From Thermoanaerobaculia bacterium (GTDB lineage Bacteria; Acidobacteriota; Thermoanaerobaculia; Multivoradales; J023), in NCBI GenBank assembly GCA_030431255.1, contig JAUIJL010000004.1:248001-312000 (forward strand): a stretch of 64,000 bases of DNA. Direction: 5' to 3'. Position 1 is the stretch's first letter. Every line of letters starts with the position of its first letter. A program made the position numbers and the translations under genes. Below are positions 1-9,872 of the stretch, in pieces. Below the pieces are notes generated by a model. That model was not told the DNA's origin, did no database searches, and was given only the letters and a program-made list of their open reading frames with translations.

Positions 1-30
1 GCTACGCTTGTCTTTGTTGGTTTTTGCCAT
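1..30 (-). CDS. rpsK: 30S ribosomal protein S11, N-terminal fragment (cut by window edge)
   Basis: Only the first ten codons are inside the window, reading Met-Ala-Lys-Thr-Asn-Lys-Asp-Lys-Arg-Ser. The basic, Lys-rich start and the position 15 bases after rpsM fit S11, which normally follows S13 in the alpha operon. The identification rests mainly on gene order because too little protein is visible for family motifs. Confidence 0.7.
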   Translation of the reverse strand, partial: MAKTNKDKRS

Positions 31-45
31 TTTCCTACACTACCC

Positions 46-426
46 TTACTTGCGGACTTTTTTCTTACCGGTCACCTGCACACGCTTCGGTCCCTTGCGG
101 GTCCGGGCGTTGGTGTGGGTCCGCTGTCCCCGGGTCGGCAGGCCTCGGCGATGGCGTACGCCGCGGTAGCAACCGATTTCCATCAAACGACGGATGTTCT
201 GGTTGACTTCCTTGCGTAGGTCGCCTTCGACTCGATGGTTGTCCAAGATCTCCTGACGAATCTTACGGGCTTCATCTTCCGTCAGATCCTTCACCTTGGT
301 CGTGGGATCGACCTCGGTGGCTTCCAGGATCTTGTAGGAAACAGTCCGGCCAATGCCGTGAATGTAGGTGAGCCCGATCCAGACCTGTTTGTTCGGTGGC
401 AGGTCGACACCAGAAATACGTGCCAT
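46..426 (-). CDS. rpsM: 30S ribosomal protein S13
   Basis: S13 sits in the 30S head, contacts P-site tRNA and forms bridges to the 50S. The 126-residue product starts [10 protein letters not shown], has the YIHGIG helix-hairpin segment near residue 20, and ends in the conserved basic tail containing [16 protein letters not shown] and KGPK. An in-frame ATG at 465 was rejected because it would run into rpmJ and adds residues foreign to the family. The start lies 4 bases after the rpmJ stop, so its ribosome binding site overlaps the end of rpmJ. Confidence 0.97.
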   Translation of the reverse strand: MARISGVDLPPNKQVWIGLTYIHGIGRTVSYKILEATEVDPTTKVKDLTEDEARKIRQEILDNHRVEGDLRKEVNQNIRRLMEIGCYRGVRHRRGLPTRGQRTHTNARTRKGPKRVQVTGKKKVRK

Positions 427-430
427 CTTC

Positions 431-544
431 TTAACCCTGACGCTGCTTATGCTTTGGGTTGTCACAAATTACCCGGACGACACCATGCCGCCGAATCACT
501 TTGCACTTCGAACACATCCGTTTGACCGATGCTCGGACTTTCAT
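431..544 (-). CDS. rpmJ: 50S ribosomal protein L36 (zinc-binding form)
   Basis: This 37-residue gene is easily missed. It begins [14 protein letters not shown] and ends KHKQRQG, matching L36 over its full length. Cys11, Cys14, Cys27 and His32 form the zinc ribbon of the C-plus type, so the protein should bind one zinc ion. L36 is the smallest 50S protein and binds 23S rRNA near the L16 site. It lies between infA and rpsM, the usual junction of the spc and alpha operons. Confidence 0.97.
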   Translation of the reverse strand: MKVRASVKRMCSKCKVIRRHGVVRVICDNPKHKQRQG

Positions 545-590
545 GCTTCGGTTCCTCGCTACTAGTTCCGTTGAGGGTTCCCGTAAAGGA

Positions 591-812
591 TCAACCCTTC
601 AGCCGGTACGTGATCCTTCCGCGGCTCAAATCATAGGGCGACAATTCGACTCGCACCCGATCACCCGGCAGAATACGAATGAAATGCTTACGCATCTTTC
701 CGGAAATGTGAGCCAAAACCTGATGCCCGTTTTCCAATTCCACACGGAACATGGCGTTGGGCAAAGTCTCACTCACCACCGCTTCGACTTCGATCGCGTC
801 TTCCTTGGCCAA
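591..812 (-). CDS. infA: Translation initiation factor IF-1
   Basis: The 73-residue product starts [10 protein letters not shown] and is a single S1-like OB fold, with the typical FRVELENGH and [19 protein letters not shown] segments and a GRITYR end. IF-1 occupies the 30S A site during initiation and assists IF-2 and IF-3. The gene follows map by 21 bases and precedes rpmJ by 46 bases, the arrangement found in many bacteria outside the gamma-proteobacteria. Confidence 0.97.
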   Translation of the reverse strand: MAKEDAIEVEAVVSETLPNAMFRVELENGHQVLAHISGKMRKHFIRILPGDRVRVELSPYDLSRGRITYRLKG

Positions 813-833
813 AGTTAATCCTTTTGTCGGTTT

Positions 834-1652
834 CTAGGCCCTGGCGGCGACGACATTGTCGTCGGCGGCCTGGAAGGTGAGAATCCGGTTGTTTTCCGCC
901 TCATCGACGCCCAGAATCCTCGGTCCTCGCTCGGTGACAGCCACCGAGTACTCAAAATGCGCCGAAAGCGCCCCGTCTAAAGTACGGGACGTCCAACCAT
1001 CGGCGTCGGTCTTCACTTTGTGGCTGCCCGCATTGACCATCGGCTCGATGGCCAACACAAGCCCCGGGCGCAGGCGTTGGCCCTTGCCCGGTTTGCCGAA
1101 ATTTGGCACCTGAGGCTCTTCGTGTAGAGACATCCCCACCCCGTGTCCAACGAATTGCTGGACGATGGAAAAACCCCTGGCCTCAACGTGGGATTGAACA
1201 GCATGACCGATGTCCCCCAAGCGTCCGTTGGGACGAGCTTGTTGAACACCGAGCATCAGCGACTCACGGGTGACTTTCAACAGCAGAGCAGCCTCTTCGG
1301 AGATTTGCCCCACCGCATAGGTGCGAGCCGCGTCCCCGATGTACCCTTTGTATTGCACCCCGCAGTCGAATCCGATGATGTCGCCTTCCTGCAGGGGGCG
1401 GTCATCGGGAATGCCGTGAACGATCACGTCGTTCAGCGCGGTGCATAGTGTCGCAGGATAGCCCTTATAATTCAAGAACGCCGGCACACCCCCCGCTTCG
1501 CGAATGGTTTGCTCAGCCCAGCGATCCAGAGCTTTCGGCGTCACACCCGGCTCGATGCGATCCTCTAGACCCGCGAGGATCCTGTGCACAATGGCATTCG
1601 CCTCGTGCATCAGCTCGATTTCGCCCGGGGTTTTGAGGATCACTTTGCTCAC
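834..1652 (-). CDS. map: Methionine aminopeptidase, type I
   Basis: This enzyme removes the initiator methionine from new proteins in the cytosol. The 272-residue pita-bread fold shows all five metal ligands: Asp96, Asp107, His170, Glu203 and Glu234. The substrate-pocket His79 lies in VHGIP. There is no N-terminal SH3 or zinc-finger extension, which places it in the short type Ia class. Its ATG overlaps the adk stop by 4 bases (ATGA), implying translational coupling. A short extra tail after residue 250 is not conserved. Confidence 0.96.
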   Translation of the reverse strand: MSKVILKTPGEIELMHEANAIVHRILAGLEDRIEPGVTPKALDRWAEQTIREAGGVPAFLNYKGYPATLCTALNDVIVHGIPDDRPLQEGDIIGFDCGVQYKGYIGDAARTYAVGQISEEAALLLKVTRESLMLGVQQARPNGRLGDIGHAVQSHVEARGFSIVQQFVGHGVGMSLHEEPQVPNFGKPGKGQRLRPGLVLAIEPMVNAGSHKVKTDADGWTSRTLDGALSAHFEYSVAVTERGPRILGVDEAENNRILTFQAADDNVVAARA

Positions 1653-2215
1653 TGGTCTTTCACCGCATCAAGAATAGCTTGCTGCACGGCGTCCATGCTT
1701 TGGTGCCCGTCGATCTCGCGCAACAGCCCGAGCCCACGGTAGTGGCCGACCAAGGGCTCGGTCTTCGAGCGATACTCTTCGAGCCGGATCTTGACCACGT
1801 CCTCCGTATCGTCTTTGCGCCCACGGCCGAGGGCTCGCTCTACGAGAACGGGCTCGGGAGCGTCGATCATGACCACGTGGTCGATCGATGCGCCGATGCT
1901 TTCGAGGATCGAATCCAAGGTCTCGACTTGCGGCAGAGTGCGGGGATAGCCGTCCAGCAGGAAACCGACTTTAGCGTCGTCTTCCGCCAGGCGAGCTTTC
2001 ACCACTTCCGCCATCAGATCGTCGGAAACCAGCTCCCCACGATCCATGACATCGGAAACCCGGTGACCGAGGGGCGTTCCGGCGGCAACCGCCGACCGCA
2101 ACATTTCCCCGGTCGAAATAGCCGGAATACCCAGCGCAGCAGCCAGGCGAACGGCTTGAGTTCCTTTGCCCGAATTCGGCGGACCCAGGAAAACGATCCT
2201 CTTAGCGTCGGCCAC
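1649..2215 (-). CDS. adk: Adenylate kinase (short-LID form)
   Basis: Adenylate kinase interconverts ATP plus AMP and two ADP. The P-loop GPPNSGKGT is at residues 11-19, followed by the AMP-binding TGEMLR and the DGYPRTLPQ segment. At 188 residues it is shorter than the roughly 214-residue E. coli type. The LID is reduced to a short RGRKDDTED stretch without zinc cysteines. The start overlaps the end of secY by 14 bases and the stop overlaps map, giving a coupled secY-adk-map trio. Confidence 0.96.
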   Translation of the reverse strand: MADAKRIVFLGPPNSGKGTQAVRLAAALGIPAISTGEMLRSAVAAGTPLGHRVSDVMDRGELVSDDLMAEVVKARLAEDDAKVGFLLDGYPRTLPQVETLDSILESIGASIDHVVMIDAPEPVLVERALGRGRKDDTEDVVKIRLEEYRSKTEPLVGHYRGLGLLREIDGHQSMDAVQQAILDAVKDQ

Positions 2216-3581
2216 GGACTCGTCCCTTCTTCAGGAAGCCGTCGTAGTTACGCATCACCAACTGGCTTTCCACCTGCTGGACAAAGTCCATGGCCACACC
2301 GACGATAATCAGCAGCGACGTGCCGCCGAAGTAGAAGTCGATGCCCATGCCTTGGGAGATCCAATCCGGAGCCACTCGATCGAGGGTATCGCCGATGAAC
2401 GGCAGCCCGCTGACTTTGAAACCGAAGAGCATCAGCTCCGGCAGCACGGATACCGCCGCCAGGTAGAGTGAACCGATCAGGGTCAAGCGGGTCAAAATCT
2501 TATCGATGTACTCGGCCGTCCGACGCCCTGAGCGAATACCCGGAATGAAACCACCATATTTCCGCATGTTCTCGGCCGTATCTTGCGGATTGAAGATGAT
2601 CGACACGTAGAAGTAACAGAAGAAGATGATGGTGGTGATGTAGATCAAGTAGTAGAGCGGCTGGCCCCAGCTGATGATCTCAGCCGTCCGTTGCAGCGGC
2701 TCCCAATCCACCAAACCCGCGAGGGTCGGAAACACCATCACCACGGAGCTGGCGAAAATCACCGGGATCACACCACCGGTGTTGACCCGCAGGGGCAAGT
2801 AGGTGTTTTGACCACCGTAGACCTTACGACCCACGACCCGCTTGGCGTATTGCACCGGAATCCTACGTTGCGCTCGTTCCATGAAAACGATGAACGCGGT
2901 CACCAACGTCATGAACACGACCAACGGCGCGATCAGGATCGGTGACAGCTGGCCGGTCTGCATCTTGGTGAAGGTGCTGGCGATAGCGCTCGGAAGACCG
3001 ATCACGATACCGGCGAAAATGATCAAGGAGATACCGTTACCGATACCCCGCTCACTGATCTGCTCACCCAGCCACATGACGAACGCACATCCGGTGGTCA
3101 AGGTCAGGATCGTCATCAAACGGAATCCCCAACCGGGATTGTTGACCAACGACATGCCGCCGGGGGTGGTCACTCGCTCAATGGTGAACGAGATACCGGC
3201 AGATTGGATCAACGACACGACCAAGGTGCCGTAGCGGGTGTATTGGGTGATCTTGCGCCGACCGAGCTCCCCTTCCTTGGAGAGCTTCTCCAGGTAGGGA
3301 ACCACGACGGTCAGCAGCTGCAAAATAATCGAGGACGTAATGTAGGGCATGATGCCCAAAGCGAAGATCGCCGCGCGCTCGATGCTGCCACCGGTAAACG
3401 TGTTCAAGAAGCCGAGCATCGTCTGCCGCGCCGCGGCCATCACCTCGATCAGCGCGTCGGGGTTGACCCCTGGCACCGGCAAAACGCACCCCACACGGTA
3501 AACCGCGAGGAGCGCGAAGGTGAAGGCGATCCGCTTGCGAAGCTCGGGAATCGCGAAGATGTTGCGGAAACTGTCGATCAC
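2202..3581 (-). CDS. secY: Preprotein translocase subunit SecY
   Basis: SecY is the pore subunit of the SecYEG channel in the inner membrane. The 459-residue protein starts with a short amphipathic segment ([18 protein letters not shown]) and has about ten hydrophobic helices. Conserved features include the plug-region [16 protein letters not shown], the cytosolic loop around [12 protein letters not shown] and the C-terminal [13 protein letters not shown]. It lies between rplO (4-base overlap) and adk, its usual place in the spc operon. Confidence 0.97.
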   Translation of the reverse strand: MIDSFRNIFAIPELRKRIAFTFALLAVYRVGCVLPVPGVNPDALIEVMAAARQTMLGFLNTFTGGSIERAAIFALGIMPYITSSIILQLLTVVVPYLEKLSKEGELGRRKITQYTRYGTLVVSLIQSAGISFTIERVTTPGGMSLVNNPGWGFRLMTILTLTTGCAFVMWLGEQISERGIGNGISLIIFAGIVIGLPSAIASTFTKMQTGQLSPILIAPLVVFMTLVTAFIVFMERAQRRIPVQYAKRVVGRKVYGGQNTYLPLRVNTGGVIPVIFASSVVMVFPTLAGLVDWEPLQRTAEIISWGQPLYYLIYITTIIFFCYFYVSIIFNPQDTAENMRKYGGFIPGIRSGRRTAEYIDKILTRLTLIGSLYLAAVSVLPELMLFGFKVSGLPFIGDTLDRVAPDWISQGMGIDFYFGGTSLLIIVGVAMDFVQQVESQLVMRNYDGFLKKGRVRGRR

Positions 3582-4027
3582 GAGCCCAGCTCCTCACAGC
3601 TACCACCGGCCGCTTCGATTTTCTCGCGTGCGGATTTGCTGAATTTGTGGGCTTTCACTTTCAAGGCACCGGAGACCTCACCCTCACCTAAAATCTTAAC
3701 CAGCTTGCCACGTCGTACCAGACCGCTGGTTTGAAGATTCTCGGGGTTGATCTCATCACCTTCGACCCGGCCGAGATCCCGCAGGTTGACCACCGCGTAC
3801 TCGGTGCGGAAGAGGTTGGTGAAACCCCGTTTCGGCACCCGACGGACCAAGGGCATCTGACCGCCCTCAAATCCGAAGCGCTGGCTGAACCCCGCCCGTG
3901 AGCGTTGGCCGTTGTGACCCCGCCCGGCGGTTTTACCCAATCCGGAGCCAGGGCCGCGACCCACGCGTTTCTTGGCTTTGGTGCTTCCTTCTGCCGGAGA
4001 CAAATCGTGCAGCTTCATGACCTTCAA
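3578..4027 (-). CDS. rplO: 50S ribosomal protein L15
   Basis: L15 is a late-assembling 50S protein with a long extended N-terminus. The 149-residue product begins [14 protein letters not shown] and has the Gly/Arg-rich [20 protein letters not shown] segment at about residues 22-41, followed by a globular domain. The start overlaps the rpmD stop and the stop overlaps the secY start, each by an ATGA-type junction. Confidence 0.97.
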   Translation of the reverse strand: MKVMKLHDLSPAEGSTKAKKRVGRGPGSGLGKTAGRGHNGQRSRAGFSQRFGFEGGQMPLVRRVPKRGFTNLFRTEYAVVNLRDLGRVEGDEINPENLQTSGLVRRGKLVKILGEGEVSGALKVKAHKFSKSAREKIEAAGGSCEELGS

Positions 4028-4215
4028 TCCTCGATGATACGCACCAGGTGCGGGATCTTGTTGACCATGCCGCGGTTTGCCGGAGTGTCCTCCCGCTCCA
4101 CGACGTGCCGAATTCGACGCAATCCGAGCCCGCGAAGCTGCTCCCGCTGCTTCTTTGGATATCCGATCGGGCTTGAGTGCTGCTCGATGCGAATGGTTTT
4201 CTTTTCGTTCGCCAT
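4024..4215 (-). CDS. rpmD: 50S ribosomal protein L30
   Basis: The 63-residue product has the L30 signature [18 protein letters not shown] followed by [16 protein letters not shown]. It lies between rpsE and rplO and ends in a 4-base overlap with rplO. L30 is absent from some bacterial lineages, so its presence here is mildly informative. Confidence 0.96.
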   Translation of the reverse strand: MANEKKTIRIEQHSSPIGYPKKQREQLRGLGLRRIRHVVEREDTPANRGMVNKIPHLVRIIED

Positions 4216-4253
4216 GGTTCTAAATCTCCGCGCGTGCTTCCGGTCACTCGCCC

Positions 4254-4772
4254 TCAGGCCGAGGCCGGGGCAGTCTCACTTTTTTCGATCGGGGGCAGGC
4301 CACGCTCGCGACGAACGGTATTCTCGTCTCGAAGCTCCAAGAGCGCCTGGAAGGTAGCCTTCACGACATTCTGTGGATTGGTGGAACCCAGCGACTTCGT
4401 CAGGATGTCCTGGATACCGGCCACCTCGATGACCGCGCGGACCGGGCCGCCGGCAATCACACCAGTACCGGGAGATGCCGGTTTCAGCAACACTCTGCCC
4501 GCGCTGAAAATTCCAAGGGTCTCATGGGGGATCGTGGATCCGTCCATGGGAACCTGGATCATGTTTTTCTTCGCCTCATCGATGCCCTTGCGAATGGCTA
4601 CGGGAACCTCTTTGGCTTTGCCGGTTCCATAACCCACCCGTCCAGCCTGGTCACCGATGACCACAAGGGCCGAGAAGGAGAAGTTCTTACCGCCCTTGAC
4701 CACTTTGGTCACGCGGTTGATGTGAACGACCTGCTCTACGAACTCAGGGTCGCGGTCGAAATCCCTAGCCAC
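4254..4772 (-). CDS. rpsE: 30S ribosomal protein S5
   Basis: S5 helps shape the mRNA entry channel and decoding fidelity. The 172-residue protein has the N-terminal double-stranded-RNA-binding-like domain with [18 protein letters not shown] at about residues 24-41, then the [19 protein letters not shown] segment of the C-terminal domain. The C-terminal tail is slightly extended and acidic. It precedes rpmD by 38 bases. Confidence 0.96.
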   Translation of the reverse strand: MARDFDRDPEFVEQVVHINRVTKVVKGGKNFSFSALVVIGDQAGRVGYGTGKAKEVPVAIRKGIDEAKKNMIQVPMDGSTIPHETLGIFSAGRVLLKPASPGTGVIAGGPVRAVIEVAGIQDILTKSLGSTNPQNVVKATFQALLELRDENTVRRERGLPPIEKSETAPASA

Positions 4773-4837
4773 AACGCTTCTCCTTCGGGGCTACGCCTTG
4801 CCTTAATCGACGGATCATGCCCGTCCTCGCTTCATTC

Positions 4838-5224
4838 TTAGAACTTGAGTCCAGCTTCGCGGGCAGCTTCTGCCACCGCTTTCACTTTTCCGTGATAAAT
4901 GAACCCACCACGGTCGAACACCACTTGCTCGACCCCTTTATCTTTGGCTCTCTCTCCGACCAGCTTACCGACCGCGGCCGCAGCTTCGGTGCTTCCGGCC
5001 GAGGCCTCCAAGCCGCTGCGGATATCCGCTTCTTGGGAATTGGCCTGAGCCAAGGTGGTGCCGCTTTGGTCGTCGATGACCTGGGCGTACACATAACGTA
5101 GGCTCTTGTATACCGCCAATCTGGGACGTTCCGCCGTTCCCTGTACCCGATTGCGAACCCGCAAATGGGCACGTTGACGACGCATCCGCTTGGCCTTGAC
5201 CTTCTTCGAGTGCGAGTTGCTCAT
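4838..5224 (-). CDS. rplR: 50S ribosomal protein L18
   Basis: L18 binds 5S rRNA together with L5 and L25. The 128-residue product has a basic N-terminus ([20 protein letters not shown]), then [20 protein letters not shown] and the C-terminal [24 protein letters not shown] typical of L18. It lies between rplF and rpsE as expected. Confidence 0.96.
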   Translation of the reverse strand: MSNSHSKKVKAKRMRRQRAHLRVRNRVQGTAERPRLAVYKSLRYVYAQVIDDQSGTTLAQANSQEADIRSGLEASAGSTEAAAAVGKLVGERAKDKGVEQVVFDRGGFIYHGKVKAVAEAAREAGLKF

Positions 5225-5256
5225 CGCTTGCTCCGTGACTCTTAGGCTCGCTGAGA

Positions 5257-5799
5257 TCAGCGGGCGCCCGCTTTACCGACCTTACGACGGATTTGCTCGC
5301 CGCTGTAACGAATACCCTTCGCTTTGTAGGGATCCGGTGGCCGTAGGCTGCGGATCTCCGCCGCGACCTGACCGACCTGTTGGCGGTTCGCTCCGGAGAT
5401 TTTGATCTTATTGCTCTTATCGATCTCGATCTCAATTCCCTCGGGGATCGAGTAGATCACCGGATGGGAGAAACCGAGAGCGAAGTGACACTCTTTACCC
5501 TTGACCTCGCCTCGATAACCAACGCCGACGATTTCAAGATTCTTGCTGAATCCGTCCACCACTCCGGCGACCGCGTTGGCGAGCAGAGCACGGCTCAAGC
5601 CGTGCTTGGCCCGAGCCGAGCCGGAATCGCTGACCCGGGTGACCGTAATGACGTTGCCATCGATCTCTACGGGGCATTCGGCGGGAAAGATGCGCTGAGA
5701 CACCTTGCCCTTGGGACCTTCGGCAGTGAAGACATCGCCTTCGATCTTGACCTTGGCCGCTGCCGGCACATCGATAGGGGCTTTTCCGATACGTGACAT
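5257..5799 (-). CDS. rplF: 50S ribosomal protein L6
   Basis: L6 lies near the factor-binding site of the 50S. The 180-residue product begins [12 protein letters not shown], contains two repeated L6 folds, and ends with [11 protein letters not shown] before a basic tail. An upstream in-frame ATG at 5844 was rejected: the chosen start has a GGAGG-type ribosome binding site (GAGGGACTAACGATG), and the extra residues would overlap rpsH without family support. Confidence 0.97.
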   Translation of the reverse strand: MSRIGKAPIDVPAAAKVKIEGDVFTAEGPKGKVSQRIFPAECPVEIDGNVITVTRVSDSGSARAKHGLSRALLANAVAGVVDGFSKNLEIVGVGYRGEVKGKECHFALGFSHPVIYSIPEGIEIEIDKSNKIKISGANRQQVGQVAAEIRSLRPPDPYKAKGIRYSGEQIRRKVGKAGAR

Positions 5800-5812
5800 C
5801 GTTAGTCCCTCC

Positions 5813-6211
5813 TCACCACAGCTCGCAAAGGATCTCGCCGCCAACCCGCATCTCGCGAGCCTGCCTGTCGGTCAAGAGCCCTTTGGAGGTGGAAACGATC
5901 GCGGTGCCCAGGCCGTTGAGAACCGGCTTGATGTCGTCCGCCCCTCGGTAAACCCGGCGACCGGGCTTGGAAACCCTGGACACCCGGCGCATGGCTGGAA
6001 CTCCCTGCTGACTGTAGCGCAGGAAGACACGTAGCGTGTCTTGCGGCTTATTCTCGATGATCTCGAAGTCCTCGATGTAACCCTCGGCTTTCAGGAGGGC
6101 TACAATGTTCCGCTTCAATTTGGAGGCCGGCACGTCCAGACGGTCGTGTTTGGCCAACAAAGCGTTGCGGATGCGAGTGAGGAGATCCGCGACTGGATCG
6201 GTCATGCTCAT
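5813..6211 (-). CDS. rpsH: 30S ribosomal protein S8
   Basis: S8 nucleates the central domain of 16S rRNA and in E. coli represses the spc operon. The 132-residue product starts MSMTDPVADLLTRIRNA and has the C-terminal signature VSTSKGLLTDRQAREMRVGGEI. The start chosen at 6211 has GGGAGAAACGAG just upstream; a longer open frame to 6490 is a shadow of rplE. The gene directly follows rplE with no S14 gene in between. Confidence 0.96.
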   Translation of the reverse strand: MSMTDPVADLLTRIRNALLAKHDRLDVPASKLKRNIVALLKAEGYIEDFEIIENKPQDTLRVFLRYSQQGVPAMRRVSRVSKPGRRVYRGADDIKPVLNGLGTAIVSTSKGLLTDRQAREMRVGGEILCELW

Positions 6212-6272
6212 CTCGTTTCTCCCGTGCGCCCGTTCGGATCGTCGATCCGCAGCGACACACTCCTCTGCGCGG

Positions 6273-6836
6273 TCAGTTGTTCTTAGCGAAGGGCATTCCG
6301 AGCTCGCGCAACATGAATCGTGCTTGCTCGTCGTTTTCAGCGGTGGTGCCGATCGTGATGTTGAGACCTTTGATGTGATCCACCTTGGTGGCATCCACCT
6401 CGGGGAAAATCGTGTGCTCGCGAATTCCGAGGGTGTAATTTCCTCGGCCGTCGAAGCTCTTGGTCGGGACGCCGCGGAAGTCACGCACACGCGGTAGCGC
6501 GGTCGCGATCAACCGGTCGAGGAATTCCCACATGTGGGGTCCTCTCAGGGTGACGCGAGTGCCGATCGGCATTCCCTCACGGAGCTTAAAAGCTGCGATA
6601 GATTTCTTCGCTTTCGTGATGGTCGCGTGTTGACCGGCAATCGCGGTCAGCTCTTGTTGCGCCACCTCGAGCAGCTTGTAGTTACGGCTCGCTTCACCCA
6701 GACCGATGTTGATGCTGATTTTGTCCAGCTTCGGTACGGCCATGATGTTGTCGATGCCGAATTCCGCTTTGATCTTGGGCACAACCTCGTCTTGGTACTG
6801 AGCCTTCAATCGCGGTACGTATTGATTAGTCGCCAT
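6273..6836 (-). CDS. rplE: 50S ribosomal protein L5
   Basis: L5 binds 5S rRNA and contacts the P-site tRNA. The 187-residue product shows the conserved [36 protein letters not shown] and the [19 protein letters not shown] region, ending near GMPFAKNN. It follows rplX. The 61 bases between its stop and the rpsH start are too short for rpsN, which usually sits there. Confidence 0.97.
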   Translation of the reverse strand: MATNQYVPRLKAQYQDEVVPKIKAEFGIDNIMAVPKLDKISINIGLGEASRNYKLLEVAQQELTAIAGQHATITKAKKSIAAFKLREGMPIGTRVTLRGPHMWEFLDRLIATALPRVRDFRGVPTKSFDGRGNYTLGIREHTIFPEVDATKVDHIKGLNITIGTTAENDEQARFMLRELGMPFAKNN

Positions 6837-6858
6837 GTCGAAACTCTCCAGTCCGCGC

Positions 6859-7194
6859 TCAGTCCAGGGTCGCCCCGGAAGTCTTGGCGACCCGAACGAT
6901 CTTCTTCTTGCCGCCTTCCAACTCGCGGACCTTTCGACCGACGCGAGTCGGTTTGTTGGTCTCAGGGCAGATAAGCATCAAATTGGACAGCTCGATCGGA
7001 GCCTCGCGTTCCAAGATTCCGCCTTGAATCTGACGTTGTGGATTCGGGCGCGTGTGCTTCTTGACCATGTTGACCTGCTCGACGATCGCTTTTCCGGCTT
7101 TTTGATCGACCCGCAGCACTTTCGCTTCGGTTCCGCGATCTTTACCGGCGATCACCTTGACCGTGTCACCTTTTTTGATCTTCAGCTTGGCCAT
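6859..7194 (-). CDS. rplX: 50S ribosomal protein L24
   Basis: L24 is an assembly-initiating 50S protein that later lies near the exit tunnel. The 111-residue product starts [10 protein letters not shown] and has the KOW motif [18 protein letters not shown] near residues 10-27. A longer in-frame start at 7233 would overlap rplN by a few bases and adds non-conserved residues, so the MAKLK start is preferred; AGGAGG lies close upstream (GAGGAGGAATACACGATG). Confidence 0.96.
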   Translation of the reverse strand: MAKLKIKKGDTVKVIAGKDRGTEAKVLRVDQKAGKAIVEQVNMVKKHTRPNPQRQIQGGILEREAPIELSNLMLICPETNKPTRVGRKVRELEGGKKKIVRVAKTSGATLD

Positions 7195-7229
7195 CGTGTA
7201 TTCCTCCTCGGCTCCAGACGAGCAGAGGC

Positions 7230-7598
7230 TCAAAGAACCTCGGGCGCCAGAGACACGATCTTCATGAACCGACGCTCGCGAAGCTCGCGGGCGATCGGAC
7301 CGAAGACACGGGTGCCGATGGGCTCGTTGTTTGCATCGATCAACACCGCAGAATTCGTGTCGAAGCGGATGTAGCTACCGTCCTTACGACGGGTGGCGTT
7401 ACGGGTCCGGACGATCACCGCCCGCACCACTTGGCCTTTCTTGGCCGTGCCGTCCGGCAGGGCTTCCTTGACCGAAGCGGTGATGACGTCACCAACACCG
7501 GCAGTTTTGCCTGTGGATCCGCCCAAAACCGTAATACAACCGATTCTCTTGGCGCCGGAATTGTCGGCCACTTCGAGGACGCTTCCCATTTGAATCAT
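7230..7598 (-). CDS. rplN: 50S ribosomal protein L14
   Basis: L14 forms an intersubunit bridge and binds the silencing factor RsfS in other bacteria. The 122-residue product starts [19 protein letters not shown] and includes the conserved [24 protein letters not shown] end. Length and sequence match the family. It lies between rpsQ and rplX. Confidence 0.97.
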   Translation of the reverse strand: MIQMGSVLEVADNSGAKRIGCITVLGGSTGKTAGVGDVITASVKEALPDGTAKKGQVVRAVIVRTRNATRRKDGSYIRFDTNSAVLIDANNEPIGTRVFGPIARELRERRFMKIVSLAPEVL

Positions 7599-7612
7599 GG
7601 CTCACTCCCTCC

Positions 7613-7885
7613 TTATTTGGCACGTTCGACAATTTCGGTCACCCGCCAGCGCTTGCGCTTAGACAGTGGCCGGCAGGCGGTGATCACCACGCGATCCCCA
7701 ATGTTGCAGTCATTGGTCTCATCGTGGGCCACGTACTTCTGCGACTTCTTCATGAACCGCTTATACAGCGGGTGCATAACCGTCCGCTCCACCTTGATGG
7801 TGACGGTCTTGTCCATCTTGTCGCTGACCACGGTTCCAGCAAGAACCTGCCGACGACCTCTTTCCGTCTCAATATTGTCCGTCAT
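7613..7885 (-). CDS. rpsQ: 30S ribosomal protein S17
   Basis: S17 is a primary 16S-binding OB-fold protein. The 90-residue product contains GTVVSDKMDKTVTIKVER, the HPLYKRFMKKSQKYVAHDE segment, and GDRVVITACRPLSKRKRWRV. It lies between rpmC and rplN in the standard order. Confidence 0.96.
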   Translation of the reverse strand: MTDNIETERGRRQVLAGTVVSDKMDKTVTIKVERTVMHPLYKRFMKKSQKYVAHDETNDCNIGDRVVITACRPLSKRKRWRVTEIVERAK

Positions 7886-7916
7886 CTCGACTTACTCCCG
7901 TGTGAGCCGTCAGGCT

Positions 7917-8108
7917 TCAATCCTGCTTCTCACGCAGTACGGTCAGAACGCGAGCCCGATCTCGCCGGGCCTCTCGCATCTTGGCCGGGTTGTCGAGCTG
8001 ACCCTGCGTCACCTGCTGTAGTCGCAGGTTGAACAGCTGCTGGGACAACTCGGCTTCCCGAGCTCCCAGCTCTTCAACTGTGAGCTCTCTCAACTCGGAC
8101 GCCTTCAT
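7917..8108 (-). CDS. rpmC: 50S ribosomal protein L29
   Basis: L29 is a two-helix protein at the nascent-chain exit that forms part of the docking site for trigger factor and SRP. The 63-residue product begins MKASELRELTVEEL and has the QLFNLRLQ and DRARVLTVLREKQ segments. It starts 11 bases after rplP. Confidence 0.95.
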   Translation of the reverse strand: MKASELRELTVEELGAREAELSQQLFNLRLQQVTQGQLDNPAKMREARRDRARVLTVLREKQD

Positions 8109-8119
8109 GATCCGTGCTC

Positions 8120-8539
8120 CTAATCCTGCGGCTCGTGCCGAGCAATGAATTTCACTTTGATCGGCAGCTTGTGAGACGCCAACCGCATCGCTTCTTTACC
8201 GAGCTCGTGCCCGACACCCTCAAGCTCGTAGAGGATGCGTCCCGGCTTGACCACCGCGACCCAACCTTCCGGGCTACCTTTACCCTTACCCATACGGGTT
8301 TCGAGCGGTTTCTTGGTGATCGGCTTGTCCGGGAAGATGCGAATCCACACCTTACCTTGACGTTTGATGTGGCGGGTGATCGCGATACGCGCAGATTCGA
8401 TCTGACGCGAGGTGATCCAGCCCGGCTCGAGAGCCTGGAGGGCGAAATCACCGTAGGTAATCCGGTCACCACCCTTGGCTCGACCCCGCATGCGCCCACG
8501 ATGGCGTTTGCGATACTTGACCTTTTTCGGCATCAACAT
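8120..8539 (-). CDS. rplP: 50S ribosomal protein L16
   Basis: L16 lies near the A-site tRNA and the peptidyl-transferase region. The 139-residue product starts [19 protein letters not shown] and contains [20 protein letters not shown] and the [20 protein letters not shown] motif. The conserved arginine next to the glycine-rich turn is present. It follows rpsC by 15 bases. Confidence 0.97.
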   Translation of the reverse strand: MLMPKKVKYRKRHRGRMRGRAKGGDRITYGDFALQALEPGWITSRQIESARIAITRHIKRQGKVWIRIFPDKPITKKPLETRMGKGKGSPEGWVAVVKPGRILYELEGVGHELGKEAMRLASHKLPIKVKFIARHEPQD

Positions 8540-8554
8540 GGTGTTTGCCCTCTA

Positions 8555-9202
8555 TCAGCCCGCTCGGCGAGCTTTTTCCTTCAGCAGATCACCTTTATAG
8601 ACCCAGACCTTGACGCCGATGACGCCATAGGTGGTGCCGGCCTCTGCAAATCCGTAATCGATGTCGGCTTTCAGCGTGTGCAACGGCAGGCGGCCTTCTT
8701 GATACCACTCCGTCCGCGCGATCTCAGCTCCGCCGAGACGGCCGGAAACCATGATCTTGATGCCTTTGGCTCCGAAGCGGAAGGCGGATTCCATCGCCTT
8801 CTTCATTGCGCGACGGAACGAGACCCTGCGCACCAGCTGGCCGGCGATGTTGGCCGCCACGAGCTGAGCATCGAGCTCAGGACGCTGGATCTCTTGGATA
8901 TTGATGTGGACCTCGCGGCCGGTCATCTTGCGGAGATCGTCGCGAAGCTTGTCGACCTCGGCGCCCTTCCTGCCGATGATGATGCCGGGCCGAGAAGTGT
9001 AGATCGTCACCCGCAGACGATCCGCCGCCCGCTCGATGTCGATCTCGCTCACACCGGCGTGGGACAGACGCTTCTTCAAGTTGTCCCGCAGCTTCAGGTC
9101 TTGGTGCAAAGTCTTTGCGTAGTCCTGGTCTGCATACCAGCGAGAGTGCCAGGTCTTGTTGTAGGCCAACCTGAAGCCATAGGGATGAGTCTTCTGTCCC
9201 AC
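8555..9202 (-). CDS. rpsC: 30S ribosomal protein S3
   Basis: S3 lines the mRNA entry tunnel. The 215-residue product starts [18 protein letters not shown], has a KH domain with the GxxG loop in [12 protein letters not shown] at about residues 73-84, and a C-terminal domain containing [20 protein letters not shown]. It follows rplV by 2 bases. Confidence 0.97.
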   Translation of the reverse strand: MGQKTHPYGFRLAYNKTWHSRWYADQDYAKTLHQDLKLRDNLKKRLSHAGVSEIDIERAADRLRVTIYTSRPGIIIGRKGAEVDKLRDDLRKMTGREVHINIQEIQRPELDAQLVAANIAGQLVRRVSFRRAMKKAMESAFRFGAKGIKIMVSGRLGGAEIARTEWYQEGRLPLHTLKADIDYGFAEAGTTYGVIGVKVWVYKGDLLKEKARRAG

Positions 9203-9204
9203 GA

Positions 9205-9570
9205 TCAGTTCCTCCTGCCGCGATCATCACCCTCGGGCCGGGTGTCCAATTTGATCGTCACATGGCTTTGGCGTTTGAGCTTGCGGTAGGCACGCCCCAT
9301 CGTGGTGAACCAAATGCGCTTCATCGCAGGGCCCCCATCGACGAAAACTTCTTTCACGTAGAGATCGTCCACGTCGACGTTTTCGTCACGATTCTCAGCG
9401 TTGGCCACAGCGGACTTCAAAAGCTTCTCAAGCGGGCCTGCAGCACGTTTCTTGGTGTGTTTCAGGATGATCGCCGCCTCTTCGACGTCCTTACCGCGGA
9501 TCATGTCGGCGACTAGCCGAACTTTCTGCGGTGACGCCTGAAGGTGGCGGAGCTTGGCCATATATTCCAT
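9205..9570 (-). CDS. rplV: 50S ribosomal protein L22
   Basis: L22 lines the exit tunnel with a long beta-hairpin. The 121-residue product contains [19 protein letters not shown] and the hairpin [24 protein letters not shown]. Either the first ATG or the one three codons later could start translation; the first is used here. It overlaps nothing and lies 3 bases after rpsS. Confidence 0.95.
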   Translation of the reverse strand: MEYMAKLRHLQASPQKVRLVADMIRGKDVEEAAIILKHTKKRAAGPLEKLLKSAVANAENRDENVDVDDLYVKEVFVDGGPAMKRIWFTTMGRAYRKLKRQSHVTIKLDTRPEGDDRGRRN

Positions 9571-9573
9571 GAC

Positions 9574-9858
9574 TTATCTCCTCCCCGCCATCTTCTCTTT
9601 TTTGCCGGCGTGACCCCGGAAGGTGCGGGTCATCGCAAACTCACCGAGCTTGTGCCCGACCATGTTCTCGCTGACGAAAACCGGAATGAATTTGATTCCG
9701 TTGTGAACCGCGAGGGTATGACCCACCATGTCGGGGGTGATCGTGGACCGACGCGACCAAGTCTTGATCACGCGCTTCTGGCCCGACTCGTTCATCGCGT
9801 CGATTTTCTTCACTAGGGAAGGATCGACGAAGAACCCTTTTTTGAGCGACCTTGCCAT
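9574..9858 (-). CDS. rpsS: 30S ribosomal protein S19
   Basis: S19 is a 30S head protein that pairs with S13. The 94-residue product starts [15 protein letters not shown] and has [22 protein letters not shown] and the [18 protein letters not shown] end. It lies between rplB and rplV. Confidence 0.97.
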   Translation of the reverse strand: MARSLKKGFFVDPSLVKKIDAMNESGQKRVIKTWSRRSTITPDMVGHTLAVHNGIKFIPVFVSENMVGHKLGEFAMTRTFRGHAGKKEKMAGRR

Positions 9859-9872
9859 GACAGATCCGCCCC

